Assembly (NCBI GenBank): GCA_964370715.1 | Contig: CAYJKJ010000005.1 | Coordinates: 60,901-124,900 of the forward strand | DNA length: 64,000 bases | Direction: 5' to 3' | DNA from: CAYJAY01 sp964370715 | GTDB taxonomy: Bacteria; Bacillota; Clostridia; Oscillospirales; Ruminococcaceae | Shown: positions 57,246 to 64,000 of the stretch, piece by piece | Position numbering within the stretch: position 1 is the stretch's first letter | Layout: each line of letters begins with the position of its first letter | Translations under genes and position numbers: made by a program | The notes under the pieces: model-generated | The model's input: the letters and a program-made list of their open reading frames with translations, nothing else | Databases searched by the model: none | What the model was told of the DNA's origin: nothing

Positions 57246-57495
57246 ATTGAAAAGCGAAGCTATTAATCAACTTGTTTTTCGCTTAGCCGGAAAATTTGAG
57301 TGGTTTTGGCTTTAGCCAAAATCGGGACTATAATGTCCCGAAACTCGAATTTTCTCAAGATTGAAAAGCGAAGCTTTTCAATTTACCATATAGATTTTGA
57401 GCGATTTGCCACACAGTTTTTCAAGGTGGCAAATTTGGGCGATACTCTTTGCCCGAAAGCCAAAATCTCAAGATTGAAAAGCAAAGCTTTTCAAT
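57246..57495. repeat. two tandem hairpin-rich structured elements, period 113-114 bp
   Basis: The hairpin ATTGAAAAGC-GNA/AAA-GCTTTTCAAT occurs at 57360-57382 and 57473-57495, with a degenerate third copy of the first arm at 57246-57255 (steps of 114 and 113 bases). Unit A (57290-57354) is an outer 12-bp stem enclosing two hairpins (57302-57323 and 57323-57340). Unit B (57392-57468) has the same outline with different sequence: an 8-bp outer stem, hairpin 57404-57434 and hairpin 57437-57454. The wobble pairs would be G-U only in plus-strand RNA. It lies between trkH and trkA on the opposite strand. Confidence 0.75.
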
Positions 57496-57497
57496 TT

Positions 57498-58853
57498 TTA
57501 TCCAATAGAAACCTTTTCTTTCGGCATAACCAGCCTTGTTGGGCTTTGGATTGCATCCCCAAACATCATAACAAACGTTAAACTTCCAACCCTTCCGCAA
57601 AACATCAACATCGCTAAAACGAGCTTTGCCGGAACGGTTAACACCGACGTTGTTCCAAGCGACAGCCCCACCGTTCCAAGCGCTGAGAAAACTTCAAAAA
57701 CTATATTGTCTACCGATTCCGTCGGAATTGCCGCAGAAAGCGCAAGACAACCGAAAACGATAAGCGAGAAATAGATAACCGCAATTGAAACAGCTTTTCG
57801 CTCAGTTCCTTCCTCTATGCTGCGCCCGAAATAGCCCCCCTTTTGCGGATTGAAGCTAGTTCTAAGAGATAAAAACAAAACAGCGAGTGTTACAGTTTTG
57901 AGACCGCCGGCGGTTGAACCGGGGCTTCCTCCGATAACCATGAAAAACGTTGTCAAAACCTTTCCCCCGGGCGAAAGTTGAGATTGGTCAACCGAGTTGA
58001 ACCCGGCTGTTCTCGGGGTGACAGAACCGAAAAGAGAGTTGAATATTTTATCAATTAAACTCATCCCTTCGAGCGAATGGTTGTATTCAACGATAAAGAA
58101 ATAAACTGCACCAAGACCTATTAGAAACACCGTCATCGTTATAACTATCTTTGAATGGAGCGAATAGCTTCTAAAACGAAAACGATTTTTTATAAGATCC
58201 GACCACACGAAAAAACCTAAACCCCCAATAATTATGAGAACCATTAAAACAGAGAGTATATAAGGGTCGTTGTTATACGATGTGACGGAGGAAAATTGGC
58301 CTTTGAATCCTAACACATCAAACCCGGCGTTGCAAAACGCCGAGACAGATAAAAATATGCTTGTGTATACACCGTTTGCAAAACCCAGTTCTGGAATGAA
58401 TTTAAACGAAAGGAGAAGCGCTCCGAGACCTTCAATTAGAAGTGTTCCGAAAATCATTAATCTTGCGAGCTTAACGATACCACTGAGCTGCATTCCGTTG
58501 ATGCTTTCCATAACAAGACCACGAGTTAAAAGACCTATCTTTTTGTTGGTGAAAAAATAAAACAACAAGATAAGCGCTATAAACCCTAGCCCGCCCGTTT
58601 GAATCATCAAAAGAATAACAATCTGCCCGAAAATCGACCAATGGGTGAAGGTGTCGAACACGACTAGCCCTGTCACACAGGAAGCCGAAACAGCTGTGAA
58701 AAAGCTGTCGACAAATCCTGTTGCTTCTCCGGATTTCGAAGAGATAGGAAGACTTAAAAGGAGCGTTCCTATAATTATGACAATGAAAAAACCAAGAGCT
58801 ATTCTTCTTGGATATCCCAGTTTAAACCTGCCTTTGCTTTTGGCGTTTTCCAA
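57498..58853 (-). CDS. trkH: TrkH/KtrB potassium uptake membrane subunit
   Basis: A 451-residue potassium transporter pore. It has four repeats of helix-P loop-helix, with GGSPGSTAGGLKTVT (residue about 305) the third-repeat filter region typical of TrkH/KtrB. The basic N-terminus has RFKLGYPRRIALGFFIVIII. The start is TTG 58853, about seven bases after GAGGAAAT. The partner trkA is downstream; a consensus promoter lies at 58952-58980. Confidence 0.92.
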   Translation of the reverse strand: MENAKSKGRFKLGYPRRIALGFFIVIIIGTLLLSLPISSKSGEATGFVDSFFTAVSASCVTGLVVFDTFTHWSIFGQIVILLMIQTGGLGFIALILLFYFFTNKKIGLLTRGLVMESINGMQLSGIVKLARLMIFGTLLIEGLGALLLSFKFIPELGFANGVYTSIFLSVSAFCNAGFDVLGFKGQFSSVTSYNNDPYILSVLMVLIIIGGLGFFVWSDLIKNRFRFRSYSLHSKIVITMTVFLIGLGAVYFFIVEYNHSLEGMSLIDKIFNSLFGSVTPRTAGFNSVDQSQLSPGGKVLTTFFMVIGGSPGSTAGGLKTVTLAVLFLSLRTSFNPQKGGYFGRSIEEGTERKAVSIAVIYFSLIVFGCLALSAAIPTESVDNIVFEVFSALGTVGLSLGTTSVLTVPAKLVLAMLMFCGRVGSLTFVMMFGDAIQSPTRLVMPKEKVSIG

Positions 58854-58951
58854 AATTATTTCCTCGCATTAATGTTAAAGATGTGGCGTTAACAGCAAAA
58901 TATATTTCATAACGAAAACTGTTAACATTTAATGTTTTGTTTCGCCATAAT

Positions 58952-58980
58952 ATTATACATCATTTAACGGCGAGTATCAA
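58952..58980 (-). promoter_or_regulatory. promoter of trkH-trkA
   Basis: Minus strand TTGATA (58980-58975), 17 bases, TATAAT (58957-58952). The leader of about 90 bases contains the 8-base inverted repeat GTTAACAG/CTGTTAAC (58888-58895, 58919-58926). Confidence 0.75.
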
Positions 58981-59559
58981 TTATTCTTTGAACAAAATTT
59001 CGCTACCTTCTGCTTTTTCGATGATAGCGAGCGATTCAACTAGAACCCCTTTATCTCGGATTAGTTTGCCGCCCGTTTGGAATCCTTTTTCAATCACGAT
59101 GCCGCAACCAACGACATTTGCGCCGGCTTGCTCGGCAAGTTCTAGGAGACCCAAAAGCGCTTGACCGTTTGCTAAAAAGTCGTCGATGATTAAAATGTTA
59201 TCCTCTTTGGTTATGTATTTCCCCGATACTTGAATGTCATAGGAATGATCCCTTGTGTATGAATAAACTTTGGAGGTTAAAAGGTCTTCCTTATTAAGGT
59301 TTTTTGATGCGGATTTTTTAGCAAAAACAACAGGAAGATTGTTGAAATGTTGAGCTACTATAACCGCTATTGCAATGCCGGAAGCTTCGAGGGTTAAGAT
59401 TTTTGTGATGTCGTTGCCTTTAAATAATCTTGCGAATTCTTTTCCGATTTCGTTCATCAACCCAACGTCTATTTGATGATTTAAAAAACTGTCTACCTTG
59501 ATAATGTTGCCTTCTCTAACCTGTCCATCCTTGATAATCCTTTGTTTTAATAACTCCAT
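58981..59559 (-). CDS. xpt: xanthine phosphoribosyltransferase
   Basis: Makes XMP from xanthine and PRPP for purine salvage. The 192-residue protein has MELLKQRIIKDGQVREGNII, the LTLEASGIAIAVIVAQHF segment and the PRPP motif NILIIDDFLANGQALLGLLE. ATG 59559 gives the typical Xpt start; an in-frame GTG at 59574 is possible. No purine riboswitch is visible, and the gene follows a U32 gene after 26 bases, so it is presumably co-transcribed. Confidence 0.94.
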   Translation of the reverse strand: MELLKQRIIKDGQVREGNIIKVDSFLNHQIDVGLMNEIGKEFARLFKGNDITKILTLEASGIAIAVIVAQHFNNLPVVFAKKSASKNLNKEDLLTSKVYSYTRDHSYDIQVSGKYITKEDNILIIDDFLANGQALLGLLELAEQAGANVVGCGIVIEKGFQTGGKLIRDKGVLVESLAIIEKAEGSEILFKE

Positions 59560-59585
59560 GTTTTTTCTGCTCACTTTCTTTTTTT

Positions 59586-61637
59586 TTAAAAAACTTCTCT
59601 GAAAAATAATCCATTAGTTAAATTTTCTTGTGTTTTATTTTTATTCTGAAATACATTGTAGCAAGTTTCGGCGGTTTCTGTTGTGAAATAAAGTGTTCTA
59701 AAATCTTGGTTATCGATGGTTTTGTTGGTAACGTCTAGACACGCATAGTTTAAAAGTATGCTATATTGTTGGTCGATACATAGGAGGGTGAAACTGTTGT
59801 TTAGCCTGTCGACAAGTTTTGGGGTTTTGTCGCAAACGGCGCAACCCTTTTTTGTCTTTGCAGGACAACTTCTAAAATACATAAGCGGCAAAAATCCATA
59901 TGCAACGATGCCGACATCGATTGTTTTATCGAGTTGTTTAATTTTATTCGCCGACAGTTCAAACGACACCTCGGCATTTTTAAGACCCAGCAATTTATAT
60001 TGTTCAAGAGCCAGGCTGTTTGTTATGTTGAGCGAAAAGCCCCCCAAAACTTCAAACCCCAGTTTTTTTGCCATATATAAACCGCCAATATTTTGAACTT
60101 TAACCGTTTTAAAACCTTGTTGTTTGAGCGTTTCAAGTTGTTTTGAAACTATTGGTTCTTCAAAAGGGAATATAAAGTTCAAAAGTTCTATAACAGGCTT
60201 CACACCTTTTTTATTTATATCATCTAAGTTGGAGACAATCTCGCTAAGCGGTAGAGAAAAATTAGAAAGCTCTTGATTTGAAAAAAGTGTCGTTTGCGAA
60301 AACTTTTCAAACCTTACATGATAGGGTGTCGCTGTGCTTTGTTGTGTAAATTTAATAGTTGATGTTTCGGCGCTATTTAGAATATTTAAAAATTCTTTTG
60401 GTTTTGGCTGTTCTCTAATCTCTAAAAGCTGTTCTAAAAGTTTTTTTCTTTCGGCGTTGATCAGCGCCTTGCTTAAAAATAATTGTTGTTCGTTTTTAAA
60501 ATTCAACTCGGTTACTCGAAACGGAGTTCCTCCCGTTTTGGAAACGCTTTCGAGAGCGGAGTTATAACCTGTCGGTTGTGTTAGCGGTTGTTCACCACCG
60601 CTAAATATCGATGACAGTTGATTTTCACCGTCTGTTATAGAGATTATCGATTGATTAGAATTAATATCAAGCGAAACCGAAACATCAACGTTTTGTCGTT
60701 CTCGGCGAAAAAGTTCTTTTGGTTTTTTGCCAAGTTTTTCGGTTAACCGTTCGTCGTGTTCCGTTCTTGTTCCAAACATATCGGGGGAACGGTTGCCGGT
60801 TAGATATCCGCTTGAAAAGCCGCTTCTTGAAAAAACAGCTCTTAAATCTTCGGTGTCATACGGCAACGAGTCTCTTGATTTTGAAACCGCATCGACCGCA
60901 AGAGCAACGTATTCTGCGCCTTTAAGCCGACCCTCGATCTTGAAAGACGAAACACCGGCATCAACCAGTTGCGGCACTGCCGATATATGCGACATATCTT
61001 TTAAAGAGAGCGCATAGTCTCGTTCGCCGTTTTTAAAGTTTAGGCGACAAGGACCTTTACAGTTGCCCCTGTTTCCGCTCATCTGTCCTATCATCGATGA
61101 AAGATAACAGTTTCCCGACATCGAGACACAAAGAGCGCCATGCACAAAAACTTCCGTTTCGATATCGACGTTTTTTGTTATCTCTTTAACCTCTTCAAAA
61201 GAAAGCTCTCTTGCAAGCACCACTCGTTTAAAGCCCATCTCTAATAACGCCTTCGCTCCCGAAACGTTGTGTACCGCCATCTGGGTAGAGCCGTGGAGGG
61301 CGAGCGAACTGCAATGTTGCTGGGCGAGCTTTGCGACGGCGAGGTCTTGAACGATAACTGCGTCTGCTCCCGATAGAGCGATTGATCTGAGCGCATTAAC
61401 GATATCTTGGATCTCGTTGTCAAACACAAGGGTGTTGAGGGTGACATAGACTTTAACGTTTCTTGCATGACAAAAGCTTACCGCTTGAACAAGTTGATCT
61501 TGATCGAAATTTTCAGCTTTAGACCGTGCGTTGTGTCCTTTAAGCCCGAGGTAGACGGCATCTGCGCCGGTTCTGACGGCGGCTATAAGTTGAGCCATTC
61601 CTCCGCAAGGAGCGAGAATTTCACCTTTTGTTTTCAT
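59586..61637 (-). CDS. U32 family protein, long form with DUF3656-type extension
   Basis: A 683-residue U32 protein. ILAPCGGMAQLIAAVRTGAD is the N-terminal family motif, then VFVHGALCVSMSGNCYLSSM with the conserved cysteine, GNRGNCKGPCRL and FKIEGRLKGAEYVA; the C-terminal half from about 330 is an extended domain that ends with PAKTKKGCAVCDKTPKLVDR. Relatives hydroxylate RNA (RlhA) or belong to prephenate-dependent tRNA modification. The second U32 gene is next upstream, 50 bases away. Confidence 0.87.
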   Translation of the reverse strand: MKTKGEILAPCGGMAQLIAAVRTGADAVYLGLKGHNARSKAENFDQDQLVQAVSFCHARNVKVYVTLNTLVFDNEIQDIVNALRSIALSGADAVIVQDLAVAKLAQQHCSSLALHGSTQMAVHNVSGAKALLEMGFKRVVLARELSFEEVKEITKNVDIETEVFVHGALCVSMSGNCYLSSMIGQMSGNRGNCKGPCRLNFKNGERDYALSLKDMSHISAVPQLVDAGVSSFKIEGRLKGAEYVALAVDAVSKSRDSLPYDTEDLRAVFSRSGFSSGYLTGNRSPDMFGTRTEHDERLTEKLGKKPKELFRRERQNVDVSVSLDINSNQSIISITDGENQLSSIFSGGEQPLTQPTGYNSALESVSKTGGTPFRVTELNFKNEQQLFLSKALINAERKKLLEQLLEIREQPKPKEFLNILNSAETSTIKFTQQSTATPYHVRFEKFSQTTLFSNQELSNFSLPLSEIVSNLDDINKKGVKPVIELLNFIFPFEEPIVSKQLETLKQQGFKTVKVQNIGGLYMAKKLGFEVLGGFSLNITNSLALEQYKLLGLKNAEVSFELSANKIKQLDKTIDVGIVAYGFLPLMYFRSCPAKTKKGCAVCDKTPKLVDRLNNSFTLLCIDQQYSILLNYACLDVTNKTIDNQDFRTLYFTTETAETCYNVFQNKNKTQENLTNGLFFREVF

Positions 61638-61687
61638 ATTTTAAGACTAGCTCCTTTTGTTGACTATAAATGTGGTTGCTTGAATAT

Positions 61688-62899
61688 TTATTTATTTGAA
61701 AATTCCTCCTGCCTTGTTCTTAAGAAATCGCCTTTTTTAAGCGGTAGGTCGCAAGAAAGCGTAACCAGTTCTGTTGCTATGTTGGCTTTTTCTCGAACTT
61801 CGCCTTTTGCTCCTATTATTAAATCGCATACAAACTGTTCGCCCAACGAAAGAGGGGATACGACTTCAAGAATATCGCCTTTTTTAAAGTAGTTTCGTTG
61901 CATGACTTTAACTTTTCCATCTTTCATATCTTCAACGACAAGCCCGGCAACGGTGCAATCCCTTATATAGCCGTTGACGTTGTCTACGTATTTTCCTCTG
62001 TCGCCAAGATAAAAGCCGGTCGAATATGGGCGGTGGCTCAAGCTCGAAAGCTCTCGTTGCAGTTGGTCAACTTCGCCGATTCCGTCTAGGCGTTTGCGAT
62101 ATGCGTTGACGGTTGTTGCAACATAAAACCTAGACTTCATGCGCCCTTCTATCTTGAAAGATGAAACGCCGGCGTTCGCTATCTTGTCGATAAACGAAAG
62201 ACAGTTAAGGTCTTCGGAGCTTAATATAGCCATGCCGTTTTCGCTTTCTTCAACGGTGAAACATTCCTCGGGGCGTTTTTGTTCAACAAGATTGTAGCTC
62301 CAACGGCAACTTTGCGCACAGTCGCCCCTGTTTCCGCTTCTTCCCGTAAGGTAGGAGCTAATAAGACATCGCCCGGAATATGCCATGCACATTGCGCCAT
62401 GAACAAACGATTCGAGTTCAAGCTGTTTGCTTGTGTTTTGGCGAATTTCCGCTATATCCTCAAGCGTTAGTTCCCTTGCAAGAACAACCCTTTTTGCACC
62501 CATGTTGTAGTAGACGTTTGCGGAACTATAGTTCATGCAGTTGGCTTGCGTGCTAATATGTATCTCGAGGTTGGGACAACCTTTTTTAAGGCTATCCAAC
62601 GCACCGATATCTGACACGATAGCGGCATCGACCCCCGCTTCATCCAGCCTTTTCGCATAGTCAGAAAGCTTTGATATTTCGCTGTTTGTTGCAAAACTAT
62701 TGACCGTTACATAAAGTTTTTTGCCTTTATCATGGCAAAGTGTTGCTGCTTTTTTTATGTTTTCCATCGAAAACGACGCCGCTTTTGCTCGAAGTTGCAT
62801 AAATTCACCGCCGATATAGACAGCATCCGCACCGAAATTGAGAGCGGCATCAAGACATTCAAAATCTCCCGCAGGGGCTAGAAGTTCACCTTTTATCAC
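61688..62899 (-). CDS. U32 family protein, TrhP/YrrO-like tRNA hydroxylation protein
   Basis: A 403-residue U32 protein of the short form. GELLAPAGDFECLDAALNFG is the family start; ESFVHGAMCMAYSGRCLISS and TGRSGNRGDCAQSCRWSY hold the iron-sulfur cysteines; FKIEGRMKSRFYVATTVNAY is the typical third block. YrrO/TrhP proteins, with YrrN, introduce 5-hydroxyuridine at position 34 of tRNAs from prephenate. The pair with another U32 protein matches yrrN-yrrO context. AAGGAG lies eight bases before ATG. Confidence 0.88.
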   Translation of the reverse strand: MIKGELLAPAGDFECLDAALNFGADAVYIGGEFMQLRAKAASFSMENIKKAATLCHDKGKKLYVTVNSFATNSEISKLSDYAKRLDEAGVDAAIVSDIGALDSLKKGCPNLEIHISTQANCMNYSSANVYYNMGAKRVVLARELTLEDIAEIRQNTSKQLELESFVHGAMCMAYSGRCLISSYLTGRSGNRGDCAQSCRWSYNLVEQKRPEECFTVEESENGMAILSSEDLNCLSFIDKIANAGVSSFKIEGRMKSRFYVATTVNAYRKRLDGIGEVDQLQRELSSLSHRPYSTGFYLGDRGKYVDNVNGYIRDCTVAGLVVEDMKDGKVKVMQRNYFKKGDILEVVSPLSLGEQFVCDLIIGAKGEVREKANIATELVTLSCDLPLKKGDFLRTRQEEFSNK

Positions 62900-62961
62900 T
62901 TGTATCTCCTTGAAAAAATTATAATGTTTTTAAAATAAACCCTAATAAAAAATAATAAAAA

Positions 62962-62986
62962 GCGGCAAACAATTAATTGTTGCCGC
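62962..62986 (-). terminator. terminator of gmhA
   Basis: GCGGCAA (62962-62968) and TTGCCGC (62980-62986) with an AT palindrome between; on the minus strand TTTTTATT follows. Confidence 0.75.
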
Positions 62987-63006
62987 AAATATTTTATTAA
63001 AGCTAG

Positions 63007-63654
63007 CTATTCAGCAAAAAATTCCGATTCAACCGCCGCACACAAAAAGTGGAATATCGAAAGATGATATTCTTGGATAATATGGGTGTCTTCGCTTGGT
63101 GCAAATATTGTGCAGTTGGAAACATATTTAAGCTTTCCGCCCGATTGACCAGTGAGGGAGGCGACACGAATTCCCATAACTTTAGCAAGCTTTGCAGCAT
63201 AGCGAACGTTTCTCGCCATGCCCGAGGTGCTAATGCAAATCAATAGGTCTTCCGGTTTTGCGTAGCCATAAACCTGTTGAGCATAGCCCGTTATCGAAAC
63301 AACATCGTTTGAATAAGCCGAGATTAAACTGCCATGGGCGTTAAGGTTGATAGCGGGCAAAGAACCTTGGAGGTTTTCTGCCAAAAACTCGCCGTCATAA
63401 CCAAACATATCCGCCATCTTTTGCCTAAGGTCGTTCGGGAGTTTTCTTTTAAGCATAAAGCTTTTCATGAGTTCGGCAACGATATGTTCAGCATCCGAGT
63501 TGCTTCCTCCGTTTCCGCATACAAGAATTTTACCGCCATTGTTGTATGTGTCTATCATCATGTCTAGCATCTTTTTTATATTTTCGGTTTGCGGTTCAAG
63601 CTCGCTTCTTCTTGCCATCAAGTCTTGCAACAGGCTACCGGTTCTTTCGTTCAT
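63007..63654 (-). CDS. gmhA: phosphoheptose isomerase-like SIS protein
   Basis: A 215-residue SIS-domain protein. The GmhA motif CGNGGSNSDAEHIVAELM (about 46-63) and LICISTSGMARNVRYAAKLA identify sedoheptulose-7-phosphate isomerase, the first step of nucleotide-activated heptose synthesis. Gram-positive bacteria use it for heptose in S-layer or other surface glycans, but no other heptose gene is here. CSTSGxS usual; here STSGMA, a small difference. AAGGAG lies eight bases before ATG. Confidence 0.88.
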   Translation of the reverse strand: MNERTGSLLQDLMARRSELEPQTENIKKMLDMMIDTYNNGGKILVCGNGGSNSDAEHIVAELMKSFMLKRKLPNDLRQKMADMFGYDGEFLAENLQGSLPAINLNAHGSLISAYSNDVVSITGYAQQVYGYAKPEDLLICISTSGMARNVRYAAKLAKVMGIRVASLTGQSGGKLKYVSNCTIFAPSEDTHIIQEYHLSIFHFLCAAVESEFFAE

Positions 63655-63958
63655 AATTTTTCTCCTTATTATTTGTATTTAACTATATTATATATTAACA
63701 GAATTTTGCACAGTCGGCAACATCTTTGTAGGTTTTTTAAGCAAATCTTTAAACATTTATAATATATTTATTTTTTTGAAACAAATTTTTAATATTTCAA
63801 CAAATATTTAGACAATAAAAAAATAGTGATTGATTTTAAGAACAAAAATTATTATAATAGCTATATACTTATTTAATGTACGAAGTTTTGTGGGGTATTG
63901 TTTTCTAATAATTTTAAAGAGACAGTATCATGCGGGGCTTTGCAAAAAAAATGAATAT
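63655..63958. other. intergenic region before tRNA-Arg
   Basis: This 304-base AT-rich stretch contains the promoter at 63830-63858 and no open frame or clear hairpin. Confidence 0.5.
63830..63858 (+). promoter_or_regulatory. possible promoter for tRNA-Arg
   Basis: TTGATT (63830-63835), 17 bases, TATAAT (63853-63858); a gap of about 100 bases to the tRNA is long. Confidence 0.45.
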
Positions 63959-64000
63959 GCCCTCTTAGTTAAATGGATATAATAAACCCCTCCTAAGGGC
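63959..64000 (+). tRNA. tRNA-Arg (CCT), 5' half, cut by the window end
   Basis: GCCCTCTTAGTTAAATGGAT at 63959 onwards has an acceptor strand, D-arm GTTA/TAAT and an anticodon loop CTCCTAA with anticodon CCT. The 3' half is outside the window. One A-C pair in the anticodon stem is unusual and the call should be checked with the rest of the sequence. Confidence 0.75.

Noticed and set aside
57246..57495. CRISPR-like array
   Set aside because: Only two or three units, units not identical, spacers pair internally; structured repeat fits better.
59560..59585. Purine riboswitch before xpt
   Set aside because: The gap to the upstream gene is 26 bases, too small for the aptamer.
1..64000. Insertion sequences, prophage or toxin-antitoxin loci
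   Set aside because: No transposase, integrase, capsid or terminal inverted repeats were seen; the Rpn-tail protein alone is not enough.

Overview
The window looks like a chromosomal segment of a low-GC, Gram-positive bacterium of the Clostridia (Bacillota). The reasons are strong GGAGG ribosome binding sites, many TTG starts, SigA-type promoters with 17-base spacers, tRNA genes with encoded CCA, a RemA/omega/PrkC gene cluster in the order known from Bacillus subtilis, a lysine riboswitch, an L10 leader, an ECF transporter and the acetylase (DapH) branch of lysine synthesis. I saw no phage, insertion sequence, CRISPR array or rRNA gene. The genus cannot be named from the sequence alone.

Layout, left to right. 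1-4510: the 5' end of uvrB on the minus strand with its SOS-type promoter, a small membrane protein, a CASTOR/POLLUX-type ion channel and a polytopic GT-C-like membrane protein. 4554-19175: a long plus-strand housekeeping run (yicC, remA, gmk, rpoZ, priA, def, fmt, a YugP-type zinc protease, rsmB, rlmN, prpC, prkC, rsgA, recQ). It couples translation, replication restart and the PASTA kinase/phosphatase switch. 19377-20401: an orphan secreted protein. 20735-24335: rpmG-secE-nusG-rplK-rplA and, behind its own promoter and L10 leader, rplJ-rplL. rpoBC do not follow. 24365-26732: a CsoR repressor with operator and a P1B metal ATPase. 26753-30900: a minus-strand ECF transporter operon headed by a SAM-cleaving DUF62 enzyme.

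30951-34771: a FAD oxidoreductase and a divergent GT-C-like membrane protein, then a 70-residue protein resembling the tail of Rpn nucleases. 34790-38616: lysC-dapA-dapB-dapH under a lysine riboswitch and terminator. 38626-43925: a NimA-like flavoprotein, a beta-CASP RNase-like protein, an HtrA protease and a eukaryotic-type hexokinase. 43955-46225: trmB and two orphan membrane proteins. 46376-49282: a radical SAM/DUF2344 pair and rpsU (58 residues). 49316-52214: a THEP1-type NTPase and a MocA-like nucleotidyltransferase, tRNA-Tyr, a flavodoxin-like protein, a small membrane protein and an orphan pilin. 52397-58980: asnS, DUF2200, tex and trkH-trkA. Two tandem structured elements lie between trkH and trkA. 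58981-64000: xpt, two U32 proteins, gmhA and the 5' half of a tRNA-Arg gene.

Most of the window is conserved core chromosome. The least explained items are the roughly 113-base tandem structured element between trkH and trkA, the orphan Rpn-tail protein, the metal ATPase with an unusual last membrane motif, the ECF/DUF62 operon of unknown substrate, and several candidate regulatory hairpins and small ORFs. All calls come from reading the sequence; no database search was run.
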